Positions 10,681-21,660 of a DNA stretch of 64,000 nucleotides are shown one piece after another. Positions within the stretch are counted from its first letter, which is position 1. Every line of letters starts with the position of its first letter. This DNA is from Apodospora peruviana (lineage: Eukaryota; Ascomycota; Sordariomycetes; Sordariales; Lasiosphaeriaceae), in the NCBI GenBank assembly GCA_033439685.1, contig JAUEDM010000005.1:3720001-3784000 (forward strand). Reading direction: 5' to 3'. The notes under the pieces were generated by a model. The model ran no database searches and was not told where the DNA came from. It saw only the letters and a list, made by a program, of their open reading frames with translations. The position numbers and the translations under genes were made by a program.

Positions 10681-11751
10681 ATGGGTTTCCCCGTAATCCA
10701 CCTCGGGGCGCCATTCCGCCTCGACGCGCTCGGTCTCGTGTCGCTCGTCGGCGCCCTCGAAGTAGCCACAGCCATCGGAGCGCTGCAACGCAACTGGATC
10801 ACCGACTATTTACCGCTGCTAGGCTCCTTCCTGGTCGCCGAGGACAGGCTCACGACGCCTCTGCCGGGGTTCACCCTCTACAATGCATCGGACGGCTTCT
10901 ACGTGCCGGTCGTGAGCGGCTGGTTCTCACGATGGCTGATCGCAAACCTCGACAAGACAGCCAAGGGAGGCACGCAGTTTCAGTGGAGCGTCAGAAGAAA
11001 GCGGCAACATGAAGGCACCATACTCGCAGCTCCAGCCGTTCTCATTGGTGTCGTGGCCAACGGCGGGCTGATTGCCGTCGCGGCCCTCCAAGGCGACTGG
11101 TACGGAGTCGCCAACGCCACGGCCATGGCAGTTTCGGCGCTGATTCGACAAGCGATGCTGGACGGCAAGATCAGAAATCTGGATAAACTAGTTCTCGCGG
11201 ATGTGAAGGACGTCAACACTCAACTTCCGGAAAAAGTGATGGGCGGAGACTTGGTCGCCGTCGTCATCACCACCCCGGACGGAAACGCCGCCGTCTTTCG
11301 GGCTACCCGCCACATTATTCGCATCATCATCACGGACCTGGACCCAGCCCACGTGGTTCTAAAGGCGATTGGCTGGGTTGCCTTCGTGGTCCACGTGGTC
11401 TGCATCGGACAGTGCTATCTCCTCTCCCAGCTTCTGAGCATTGCGTTGCTCGGTACCGCGACGGTGCTGACAATCTTTCACGTCGGGGTCGACCGCACTT
11501 GGGCGGGAGGATGGCTGCAGGTTAGGCCTTTGGGCAGCGGCGGGCAAAGCCGTCGCCGAGATGCGCTCCATCTTCTTAACTTGACGGATAAGGAGGCTAG
11601 TGTTCTACGGAATTACTGGCAGCTGCCGCATCTGCCTGAGGTGGTCGAGCTGCAGACTGTTACGGCAGAATTCTGGAAGAGTTGGAACGAAGAGACTGAT
11701 GCTAAACGTCACAGGGCCACGCAGACTGATGGGGTGGAGGAGGGAGCATGA
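10681..11751 (+). CDS. Hypothetical multi-pass membrane protein
   Basis: A single 356-residue frame from the ATG at 10681; an in-frame GTG at 10588 is not a eukaryotic start. Hydrophobic helices are visible at about residues 15-37, 115-142 and two closely spaced ones at about 225-265. The C-terminal ~90 residues are polar and contain a Leu/Glu-rich helix. The middle region between helices has several Asp/Lys-rich loops. I cannot assign it to a transporter or enzyme family. It is likely an intracellular or plasma-membrane protein of unknown role. Confidence 0.65.
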   Translation: MGFPVIHLGAPFRLDALGLVSLVGALEVATAIGALQRNWITDYLPLLGSFLVAEDRLTTPLPGFTLYNASDGFYVPVVSGWFSRWLIANLDKTAKGGTQFQWSVRRKRQHEGTILAAPAVLIGVVANGGLIAVAALQGDWYGVANATAMAVSALIRQAMLDGKIRNLDKLVLADVKDVNTQLPEKVMGGDLVAVVITTPDGNAAVFRATRHIIRIIITDLDPAHVVLKAIGWVAFVVHVVCIGQCYLLSQLLSIALLGTATVLTIFHVGVDRTWAGGWLQVRPLGSGGQSRRRDALHLLNLTDKEASVLRNYWQLPHLPEVVELQTVTAEFWKSWNEETDAKRHRATQTDGVEEGA

Positions 11752-12358
11752 ATGACGGCTCAGGCTAATCAAACGACCTCCTTGCTAAGATATCGTTCCC
11801 TGTGGAGCCCATGAATCCGTGTCCTGTCGGTATCACACCTATTTGAGGAGTATAGGTTACTTTAAAGGCAGGTATATGTAATTAGCTGTTGGCGCTTACT
11901 TAACTGGATGTTCTTATCCAATTTGAAGTTTTTGTCGTGTGGTATGAATCCAATCTCCGTATCTCCCTGTTTTTAGAGACCTCCTGCTCCGGGGGTTCCT
12001 GTTGCGGTGCATGTACATTAATAAGCTCTCGACACCATACACGCCCCCATCGCGTGATAACCTGAAACCACCTGCCATACTCGAAACCATGAAATTTTAG
12101 CGCCTTGCAAATTGGCGGTCGTGGTGCAATAATATTCGCGCGTGCGAAAGCCACAAAAAGCCCCTTGGGTCTGCCATTTATAGACGGGTTCGTAGCACAA
12201 GCGAGGCTGAAGAAGTCGATTCGAAATTCTCCACAGTGAAGTCTGGCCCACTTCATCCTCAGGAAGCCTGTATTGTCCATTAAGCTTTTATGACGGGAAA
12301 AGGGTTTGTCAGCAGGCATAGGAGGAAACGGGTGGTTTCCGCATGTAAATGTTGTGCG
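11752..12358. other. Intergenic region
   Basis: No supported gene. An ATG-initiated 139-codon minus-strand frame (12319-11900) exists, but its composition is not protein-like and another frame overlaps it. Confidence 0.5.
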
Positions 12359-13606
12359 TCAGCACCTTCGACGACGCCGCGCAAGTAGTTCGTTCACTTT
12401 CGTAAACGTCATGGTGTCGATGGCTGTTGAGTACTCTTCTTCCTCCAGGACTGATGCCGCGTGAGCCCGGTTAATCGCAAGGCTGAGGTTCTCGAATACC
12501 CAAGTAGGCTCTTGTCCGGTGCATTCAAAGCAGAAATGGCCGTTGTATCTGCACGCAGGGCGATTCATGCTCCTCTTTCCCGCTTTTGACTGCTCCATGA
12601 CGGTGCGGGTCAGCTTGTGTCTCATTAGCGTCAAGGGTAGAGTGCTGTCCGAATATGTGGATGGTACAATCTTGGCTAAATAGCGTCCAGTCCCAGAAGG
12701 TTCCAGGTGGAAAGAAGCTAGCATATGGGCTGAACAAGCCGTGGACTTGGAGTTCTGCTTGCTCCATGCGCCGAATGCCTTTTGGAGATCCATTTGGTGT
12801 TGAGTAATCCAGACATCCAATTGTACGGGCAACGCATCAGCGAGCCTGTTGTCACGCTGTACCAGCAACAACTTCCTTTGCCTCTCGATCTCTTGCACCA
12901 GCCTTTGATGTCCTCCAAGGCCATCTTGCAGTCGGGATCCTCGGTCCACCTCCACATTCTGTACTATTGTCGTAGACAGGGACTGGACGTAGTTTGATGA
13001 TCGATTTACCGTGATCTCCACGGCCTGGAGTGTTGCGGTGATGTCTCCGATCTCTCAGCGAAGGATAATCGCATCTCGACTGCTCAAAGATACTAGGAGT
13101 CAGCGATTCTGTCTCTCGCCATCGAGGATTACCAAACGGTAAACTCACCCTCCTCGAACCAGCATCATGCTCTTCAGAGTCGTCTGTTGATAGACCACCA
13201 TCTGGATCGAGTGCCGGGTCTGCGCCTCGCTGAGCGCGAATCTGACTCCTCTTGCAATCCTCTCAACCCAGCTCCTGCGGGTATTCCCCGCATCAGCAAG
13301 TCTTTGCGCAAGATCTGCAATCTGCTTCCCACATGTTGCTAGGGCGGACGTTATGTTGTCCGATAGTGACTGGCCATCTGTTCGCGCAAAGGTGGATTGC
13401 TCGTACTCAAACCCCCACGCACACACCTCGGTGACGACGCTCGCGAGGTTCTGGATGACAGTGAGGAGTTCGGTCGCGGACTGTGGGGCAGACGATGCTT
13501 GCTTGATAAGCGTGCATGGTTGGGTGATGGAGCGGAAGACGACGTCCGCGAGGCCGACGACGCCAAAGGTGCTGGAGGCGGTTGGAAAATTGATCAGTTC
13601 TGCCAT
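12359..13606 (-). CDS. STAND N-terminal-domain protein, interrupted by an in-frame TGA
   Basis: Exon 1 (13606-13149) starts MAELINFPTASSTFGVVGLA and is an alpha-helical segment typical of the fungal N-terminal domain of STAND/NLR-type proteins. It ends at a consensus donor (GTGAGT). The matching acceptor (TTGAGCAG) opens exon 2 at 13079. After eight codons in the required frame a TGA occurs at 13057-13055; the same frame then stays open to 12359 with helical, Gln/Arg-rich then Cys-containing sequence. A weak donor (GTTCGA) plus an acceptor after GAGAG could bypass the stop. Compared with full NLRs there is no NACHT and no repeat domain, so it is a short or truncated member. I favour a decayed gene; CGA to TGA is the simplest change. 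Confidence 0.5.
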
Positions 13607-15339
13607 GGGATGGCGGAAATTCGAGAGGTCATGGACTGAGAATGACCGTGGAGCCGGGTTTCAGAACGGCTCTGACGTTTATCTGGGCATCGTGCGGTGT
13701 TCGGGGCTGTGCAGCTGTCGGGCAGACTTGGCTCAGCCTCCTTTTTGCCTTATACTGCAGGTTTAAGGTATGCATGTCCGGTCGTTCGATGGCCACCCCG
13801 CGTGGGAACTACAGCACAATCTGGCAGTTTACTAGCCAATAAGAACTAGGGAATTCTTATCGTCCTGCAAGTTTAATCGATATGATTATCTCAGGTCCTT
13901 ATACTGGGGTTCTTTGGTTAACCTTTATCAAAAGACAACTCCGCACCTCTATAATACCTAATAAGCCTCCATGCTGGTAATTTACTCCATAGCTCCATAT
14001 TTCCAAGCGCGGAGCTCTATGCCGAAAGCAGCATAACTTCGTTTCTTATTATTAAAGTATATATTATATTCAAAGGGGTATGTAAGTTCCTCTCAGCCTA
14101 ACTGCTAACCAATGTCCCTGCATTTGCTTTCTTACTCCCCTATATTAACTAAATCATGTCGATCCTCTTTGCCAACTCCTTAATAATCCCACATGCTCAA
14201 ACTATCTTACAAAGTTCAGGCCATCATGCTCAAGCCACAATGCTTTAGCCATCAGCCACCAGGCTTAGATCTCCTTGCAAGCCCCACTTACCCACCTTAT
14301 TGTAACTACAATCCTTAACTTATTCCTAAATGCTTCAGTTTCTGGCATCAGGACTTGTCCTTCTTCTTTTTTATCCTTTCCTTTAGGCTTTTATATCTCC
14401 CCTTTATTTAGGGTCCACCGGCTTTATTAGTCCCTAGCCTTACATTCTGAAGGCGGTGATAGCCTTTCTGGGTGAACCAGACAGGTGCATCCGCTGTTAG
14501 TAGCCTGAAATTAATAGCTTGTTTAGGGACATATCGAGGCTTTTGGTTTGATGTACTCCTTGTTTACCCAGGTGATACTTCAGTACCTTTGTACCTACCT
14601 CATCCCTAGCTCCATGTCTCCATCATTCACATTACAAGCTTCCACGATGATATCCCATAGGTAGCCTTTAGACAGCAACACCTTTTGGGTACCTATGCAT
14701 TTATAGCCCCCTATCTTGCCGTAACGCCTTGCCAAATATGCACTCATGGCTTCGTATGATTAAACACATGTCTCATTAAGGTATTATCCCTAGGTCCCTG
14801 CTTGCTAACGCACATTCATGTCTCGCTGCAATAAACTGATTAAAACTCCAAAACACCATGTCTAAACTACCCCAGAAACGCTCTGCCATAACAACTCAAA
14901 ACACCTGCCTGCCATACCCTATTGCTCCGTGCTTAAACCTCTAAAAGCCAGCCAAGTAAACAGCGGGTGGGTGACATCTCTGAAACGGTACTGATAAGAT
15001 CGACCGATGAAAGTGGCATCACATTAATGACAAACGTTATATACCTGGCACTGGCTAGCAGAATGTCGAGGTTGGGATTATGATTTGGTTGCGCTTACCC
15101 CTGGTTCACCTGTCAGGTACGCCTCCATACCTAGGTAGGTATACCTCCATAAGATATCCATGCCTCCACACTTCAACATCCATACCTCTATGCCATGCCT
15201 TTATTGTAACAGTAAAATCCACAATGGTGATTTTTACCGTCACACTTATGGCTGCATATCCGCACCTCCTTGTCTCAAAATTGACCTCTCCATGCCCTGC
15301 CTTTATTCCAATTATGCCTGGCTAGAGTAGCGGTGACCC
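13607..15339. other. AT-leaning, G-poor non-coding segment
   Basis: About 1.5 kb (from about 13850) has a marked strand bias: the plus strand is rich in C, T and A and poor in G. Diffuse variants of CTCCATG/CCATGCCT recur. No long open frame exists on either strand and no transposon domain is visible. Confidence 0.6.
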
Positions 15340-16001
15340 TTAGCGCTTCTTCTTGCAGCACTTGGACTTGTTGGATTTCCTATCCTTCTTGCCGTTCGTC
15401 TTGTTCTCGTCCGTGGGCTCAGCCTCGTCGGCGGCCTCCGCCGTTCCCAGTCTCATAACCTCGCCGCCGTGGTGATATGAATAGTCAAACGCGGCTCGGA
15501 CCTCCTCTGCCTCGACTTTCGGCTCGGAGCCCTCCAAGACCAGCACGGCTGTGACCGTCTTTGGCGCCTTCTTGGCGACTGGGCGTGATTTTTCTTGGTT
15601 ATTTGCCTGGATCTGCAAATTGTGGTATCCCTCTTTTGGTAAAATTAACAGAGTCTTTTGTGTTAGCAATATTACTTTGTCTTGTGGGTTGATACTTTGT
15701 CTTGTGGGTTGATACTTTGTCTTGTGGGTTGATACTTTGTCTTGTGGGTTGATACTTTGTCTTGTGGGTTGATACTTTGTCTTGTGGGTTGATACTTTGT
15801 CTTGTGGGTTGACAATGGTGGTTGTTCCATGCCACAAAGACATGTGTTTGGGGCTCAACTTACACCTTGTTTATCCAGGCGGTAGTTGCCGCCTTCGTTT
15901 AGGGGTTGCATGTATAGTGTCTCCATGCCGTTACCTAGGGGGGAGCCCTCGAGCTCGTGCGCCGGAACGTTGTTGAGGAAATCAAGGAATATGGCTGACA
16001 T
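15340..16001 (-). CDS. Small hypothetical protein with Lys-rich C-terminus (three exons)
   Basis: Exon 1 (16001-15935) starts MSAIFLDFLNNVPAHELEGS. A 42-nt intron leads to a 29-nt micro-exon (15892-15864). A 251-nt intron with a strong donor (GTAAGT) and acceptor (TTTGCAG) leads to exon 3 (15612-15340). The phases join exactly to give 122 residues. Residues 40-60 are basic, 65-100 look folded and acidic, and the tail is a run of Lys with a Cys pair (CCKKKR). The second intron holds a 20-bp minisatellite. No family is recognised. The very short first intron is the weakest part of the model. Confidence 0.5.
15672..15812. repeat. 20-bp minisatellite, about seven copies, inside an intron
   Basis: The unit CTTGTGGGTTGATACTTTGT is repeated head to tail: seven copies of its first half and six of the second, nearly identical. 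It lies within the second intron of the small minus-strand gene. Frames across it give an artificial repeat peptide. Confidence 0.9.
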
Positions 16002-16756
16002 CGTGAGGCCAACTGGATAGACGCTTGCTAAACAAGGCTGGTAGGAGTGTGACTAGAGTCTGGACTTGATGGGATGGGTGCTCGCAGTATGCGTTCTCAA
16101 AGGCTGAAGTATCGTCTTGTTGAGTGTCGACAAGTCTCAAGTTGGCAGGTTCTCTTGGTTCTTGTTGGGTGCTGGTGCATGATAAGGTTTGTCGGTAAAG
16201 GATTATGATGCGAAAAGAGGTTGGAGGTTATATCCTATCCAGAAGACTTGCCATCTGCTGCCCGAAGACTACATTCACTCATGCCCCAAGTCTCCAGGTA
16301 TGAATAGCGGACCACATACCCAGCTTTGCCATCATTCAGTTCCATCTGATGTCCAGTGGGTAACAAATGAGGGGGCACCATCTTGGAGAACAGCGTGTGA
16401 ATGGACTGCGGAGCCTTGTAAGTGGCCCCCTTGACCAGAATATCGGCTGAATGGCCGAGCTGTTTCTGGGCAGGTCAGGAACAGTGCAGCTGTGCGAAGT
16501 GAATCGATGTTGTTTTCTGAAGTTTGACAGGTCCCACACAAAGGACCTAGCTTGACGGCGCAAACAATTTCCTATAAGACCGTTCGACCAGCCCACCCTC
16601 ACTTGTCATCCACCTCTGCCTCATCTTCCGTTGCGCACGACCACCAGTTTTGGCATAAAATTCGACTTGAAATTTTTTTCCCACCCCCTCAACCGCTTTC
16701 TAAACTCTCAACCGCACAAAAACGCATTTAATCCACCACCAACTGTAACAACAAAA
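16002..16756. other. Divergent promoter region
   Basis: The 755 bp between two divergently transcribed genes should hold both promoters. I see no convincing TATA box or coding sequence. Confidence 0.4.
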
Positions 16757-18552
16757 ATGGCGGACAACATCGCAGCCCAAGGGGTTCCCAAACGGGTCCA
16801 TTTCGACCAAACACCACACAACAGCACGCTGATCCAACACCGACATTGCTGGAAGGTGGATGATTCTGGGACTTTGGACCCAGCATGGCCTCGGGAGCCC
16901 GATGTTACCGTCGCTCGTGCACTGGCGGTTGCCCACCTCCCACACGAATATGCAGACGCGGCGATCGCGCCCTTCGCGCAAGGCGCATTCCACTGCCTCT
17001 ATACCATCACGGCCGCCTCCGCCGCCTCTCCGCAGCCTCAATATCTCATGCGTGTCGCCCTGCCCGCAGACCCTTTCTTCAAGATCGAGAGCGAGGTCGC
17101 CACCATGGAATACGTCCGCGAGCACTCCTCTCTGCCCATCCCACGCGTCATCGCGTTCTGCTCAGATGCCTCCAACCCGCTTGGATTTGAGTGGATTCTG
17201 ATGGAAAAAATTGTCGATGGCGTACCCCTGGATGACGTCTGGGACGATATGACCTTTGAGGCCAAGACGAAGCTCACCCTCGACTTTGCGCATCGTATCA
17301 AGCCGCTGATGGATCTGCGCTTCTCCCTGCTCGGCAACATCTACTTTTCCGACGTCTGGAATGAGGTCGGCTACATGCCACCGCTGCACCCCGGACCACT
17401 ACTCCTACCTGGCGGCGACCAGACCGACAGCACGAAGAACCAGGCCATCATCGCCGCTTACAACGCTGTCAACGCTGCGGCTACAACCACAAGGGGACGA
17501 ACGGGTCAGCCTCGAAAGTCCATCGACACTACCACGGCCATTGCTGATATCACCATGACGACGGAAGAGGAGCCGGAAAAGCAGAAACACCAAGGCACCG
17601 ATGAGTTTATCATCGTTAACAACAACAACACAGACGTCGACATCGGTGTGGGAAGCAAATATGCCATCGGACGCATGGTGCACCCGCGCTTCTTCGCCGG
17701 CAAGCGCCTCTTCCTCCCCGCCGACCGCGGCCCGTTCCGCTCCTCTCGCGACCTGGTCATGGCCGAGATGTCCATGGTCCGCCAGACAATTAGCCACCTC
17801 GCCCCCCTACCCGGGATGGACTACTACAGCGCGGTCGACGAGTTCCTCGCCAGAGACCACCCTCAGGTTCTTGACACGTTTGACCGCCTTTACCAAGCCG
17901 CCACCAAGACGACACATTTCTTCCCCGCCGATCCCGAGGAGAAAGACAACTCCCCAAATATCCTGTGGCACGACGATCTGTCGGGCAAGAACGTGCTCGT
18001 GAACCCAGGGACGCACGAGCTTGTTGGGGTTATCGACTGGGAGTCGACGTGCGTCGTGCCCACATGGGACCGCGAGGTTGCTCAGGGCGGCGTGCCCTAT
18101 TTCTTGCGCGGGATCGAGGCCAGCGAGCCAGAACCGATGCCGGTCGGCACGGCTCCCGAGGATGCCTGGCGTTGGACCGAGATCCAGAAGGACTGGGATC
18201 TGGTGATGCTGAGGAAGCGGTACCATGAGATTGTCGGGCCGGTGTTTGAGGTTGACGAGGTCCTCAATAAGTATGGGGCGGTCAGGCCTGGTCCGCTCGG
18301 CATGAAGAGAACCCTTTCGGATGCGCTCGGTGATTTTGAGGAGCACTGGATGGGTACACGGTACATGTTATCGCAGTTGGATGACGACGATGATGATGAT
18401 GATGATGATGGAGAGAATAGTGATGGAAGTGAGGACGAGGATGAAGATGATAGCGATGCCGACGACGATGATGATGATGATGATTATGATGATGGAGAGG
18501 ATAGTGATGGAAGTGAGGACGAGGATGAAGATGATAGCGATGCCGACGATGG

Positions 18553-18590
<38 letters not shown>

Positions 18591-18817
18591 AGGATAGTGA
18601 TGGAAGTGAGGACGAGGATGAAGATGATAGCGATGCCGACGTGGAGATGGAGGACAAGTCAGCTTCCGAGGATGATGCCACAGCTGCTAGCCCCGTCACA
18701 GACGGCGAAGCACTTGAGGAAGAACAGCTTCACTCGTGGTGGGGTGTGGGCGCATGTGCCTTGCTGATGGTAGGTTTACATTTCATAGGAAAGAGTATAC
18801 ATACATGTAGTCGATAG
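16757..18817 (+). CDS. APH/choline-kinase-fold phosphotransferase with repeated acidic tail
   Basis: A 686-residue single-exon frame from the ATG at 16757; the frame extends upstream only through a TTG. Residues 60-180 carry the N-lobe (Arg-rich hydrophobic strands, VATMEYVREHSSLPIPRV, ILMEK hinge-like). The catalytic loop HDDLSGKN is at about 405-412 and the metal-binding DWE at about 427, the hallmark pair of aminoglycoside-phosphotransferase-like kinases. An unusual low-complexity insert (residues ~235-300) splits the domain. Residues ~535-645 are three acidic units of about 28-31 residues (poly-Asp, then SDGSEDEDEDDSDAD), and the tail ends with a hydrophobic GVGACALLMVGLHFIG stretch. The substrate is unknown; fungal members are rarely true antibiotic kinases. 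Confidence 0.8.
18377..18650. repeat. Coding tandem repeat, three acidic units
   Basis: Three near-identical DNA units begin at 18411, 18495 and 18588 (spacing 84 and 93 bp, both multiples of three), each with a variable GAT run and a constant block. They encode the Asp/Glu/Ser tail of the APH-like protein. Confidence 0.85.
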
Positions 18818-19567
18818 GGCGTGGTCTGGCAAGCACTGTATCTACTACTGGCTGGCAGCCGGTGACGGGGATTTTCCTGTAGGCAGGATATCTGTCAGAT
18901 AATGTATTATTACCTTGCGTATGGTTTACAGTTCCGAATGACGTAAATCTCCTTACGGGTCAACATGGGGGAAATGTGTTTGAAACTAAGAATCTGTCTT
19001 GAGAAGAGGGCAGACTCTCTGATCATATTCCCTGCCTCTGCTAGGACTGTTAGTTATTACGAGTTTGAGTATTAATTACTACACGTGAGATATACAAAGT
19101 CTCTTGTTTCACCGTCGTTGTAATTCTAGAGTTATATAATAATACATGAGCACCTTAAGGACTGTATATGGAAATCCCTCGAGAACGAAGCTGCTTGTTG
19201 GGGTCCGCTAGACAAAACGGATGGTGCGAGTCCTTGCCTTGACACTCTCATGCTCGATCCCGAAACATAAATCCCATGCCTATTCGCCGAAAGTTTGTCT
19301 GATTCGTCCGCAACTGGGACGAGGAGTAGAACCACATTGAGTTAATAATTGTATAAGAGGCAGACGATGTTAGGAAAAATTCTTGTCTTGTCACGAATCG
19401 TTGGTTTGCTCTTACCCTGCTTGCGGACCGGTAAATTTGAAGGTCGGGTTTTCCTCCGCTCACTGCGCGACCTGATTGCCAACTCCCTACACGAATTCAG
19501 CTTGAGCCCTGGGGTATTTGGTAGTATAGAGGTACAGAGGTAGCCCAGAAAGGTCCTTGGGTCACAC
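18818..19567. other. Intergenic region
   Basis: 750 bp between two genes that converge. No gene, RNA or repeat is evident. Confidence 0.5.
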
Positions 19568-20835
19568 TTACTTGTCGCAGTCCTCCCAATTCAAGCCACT
19601 TCGAAAAAAGAGACACGCCTTGCCGAAGTAGCTGCTATCGAGTGCGGCGAGACCCACGAGCCCAGTACCTACGAACGAGCTGTTGATCCGCTGCAGTGGG
19701 AGACAGAAGCCAGATACTCTTATTATTGTGATCAACTCAGAGTATTCTCTGGGTTCTGCTGGATTGTGCTTGTAAACGTTATAATCATCATGCCAATCGT
19801 CGTCGGCACTCGGTAGGACTTCAAATTCTGCGAAATGACCGCTCGCCACCACGGCTCCAGACCCATCCACGATTACATGTGCATGGCTGTCTGTAACGAA
19901 CTTAAATGGCTTGAGCTCCTTTGCCCAGAAGGCCTTCGTAGCGGTTTTTTTGATGCCCATGACCAAGACAGAACACTCGGGACATGTTATGACATTGGCA
20001 CGTGAGAAGCCCTCATCATCCAAAGCAGCTGTTCGGGAAGCGCTCGTTCGAAGAAACCCAGAATATATTTCTCGCCTATGGCTTTCCCTATTGCCTTTGA
20101 CCGTCATTCCACGGCCGGCAGCTGATCCGTTTTTAAGTGAGTTTACGGCCAGAGAATTCGGTAAGTTTCTCTTCCCACTGGTACTCGAAGGGGTCGTAAT
20201 TGTCAGGGAGGGCATGAGGATATCGCTCGCCAGTCTCCTCTAATCGGCACCTCTACCGCGACAGGAGATGGAAGACGCCTGGAGAAGCTGCCTTCGCATG
20301 GGTCCGCCGCCCCGGAGGCTGCTATGACGAGGTAGGCGTTCCCGTATACGTCTGCCATGCGGGCCGATTCGGCCGCCCAGTCTGCCTTGTCCCCTTGGAT
20401 AATACACAAAGCGTCTATCCACAGGTACCTGACGCCAAGTTCTCGCGTAATGACAACGGCATCTTGAAAGGTCTTGGGCAGTCTGCTAACTTCCATGCCA
20501 TTGCTGAGGTGATGGTCGACGTTTTCTGTGGTGGTGAGCATATGGCTCTTCCCACCCTTCGGACCCCAACAGTAGCTGAGTGCGCAGTAGTTACCCTTTC
20601 AGCCCTTGCTTTCGACGAGTAAGACACTATCCCCACCGGAAGTAGCACTCCCAACATCCAGCACACGTGTCGGAAGTTCTGGACCGTCCTGCTCGTCGAC
20701 CATAGTCCCGGATATGGTCTTTCGGCATGCTTCGTGACCCTCGCAGACCAACAGACGTCCCAGCGTGCAGACAAAGTTGCCGGCGACCGACCAAACAATA
20801 ACTTTGAGGAAGAGCGGAATCAATCTCAGTCGCAT
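19568..20835 (-). pseudogene. HET-domain (heterokaryon incompatibility) pseudogene
   Basis: From the ATG at 20835 the frame reaches LPTRVLDVG and LLVESKG, then a TGA at 20601-20599. The same frame continues directly into the signature YCALSYCWG, then LPKTFQDAV and YLWIDALCI, the diagnostic HET motifs. Downstream, recognisable HET C-flank segments lie in different frames: EEKLTEFSGRKLT, TDQLPAVE, and AIGKAIGEKYILGFF after another TGA. The last part (to 19568) is open again. At least two stops and two frame changes separate parts of what should be one protein of about 600 residues. HET proteins normally act in non-self recognition; this copy appears dead. Confidence 0.75.
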
Positions 20836-21575
20836 TGTTATATCACATTACCCAGTCTTGTGTTACCAAAGTAAATAGAAACTTGATCACATTAAAAGGC
20901 ATCCTGGGGTTCAAAGCACACTAACATAACGCAAGTGGTGGACGCCCTGGTATTCTCCTTGATTCTCAGCTGTTCAGACCATATCGAAAGCACCAAGTAA
21001 TCCTATCGTTGCAGAAAGGTATATGGGAATGTTAACATCGGACCTTTCCACTGGAGGCTAGCCAGCAGGCGGCGCGCTGTCTCAACTTTCTATCTCAGAT
21101 CCATATCCACCCTCTCACAAGTTTTCCGCTTATAATCCTACCAAGCTTCGCCCTCCAGAGTTTCCTTCACTTCGTCAGAGGACGTCCGGCTCACGTCTCT
21201 CCAGCCACTGTTTGCATAATGGACAAGAAAATGCCTTTAACATCTTAATAGACATCTTAAGTTTCATTTTCTTGGACGGGTACTAGACATGTAAGACCTA
21301 TTACATCAAATCTAGCAGAATTACAAGCCGGATTAATATATACCTTTGAGTAAAATAAATATAAGGTTATGTATCAAGACATGAACTCGTTTTCCTATCT
21401 ACGCCAGGACCCGGCAGACGGAGGGATATAACAGCGGAAAGTCCGCAGTAGCTGCAGGTGATCGCTGCGATAAATGTGGATGTGGACCTTGTCACTGTAT
21501 CCACTGATCCCACTGCACGACTGCTAGACCTGCCGGGCACAAAAATGAACAAATTATGCTAATATATTATCAATA
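20836..21575. other. Intergenic region
   Basis: 740 bp between the HET pseudogene and tRNA-Glu. AT-rich with no coding features that I can support. Confidence 0.5.
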
Positions 21576-21647
21576 TCCCAGATGGTGTAATGGTCAACAT
21601 ATCGCGTTTTCACCGCGAAGCTCGGGGTTCGATTCCCCGTCCGGGAG
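21576..21647 (+). tRNA. tRNA-Glu (UUC)
   Basis: A 72-nt cloverleaf folds with a TCGCG/CGCGA anticodon stem around the loop TTTTCAC (anticodon TTC), a perfect CGGGG/CCCCG T stem with TTCGATT loop, and a D arm of the GGTGTAATGGTCAA type. The acceptor stem TCCCAGA/TCCGGGA has one mismatch (A5 opposite C68). Discriminator G. No intron. Confidence 0.9.
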
Positions 21648-21655
21648 GGATTTGC

Positions 21656-21660
21656 TTTTT
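21656..21660 (+). terminator. Pol III T-run terminator of tRNA-Glu
   Basis: A TTTTT run starts 9 nt after the tRNA-Glu 3' end, the normal RNA polymerase III stop signal. Confidence 0.7.

Noticed and set aside
11900..12319. 139-codon ATG frame on the minus strand
   Set aside because: No recognisable fold or motif, and a competing frame overlaps it.
15599..15835. Repeated peptide frame that could suggest a CRISPR-like or repeat protein locus
   Set aside because: The 20-bp units are contiguous with no unique spacers, and good splice sites place them in an intron.
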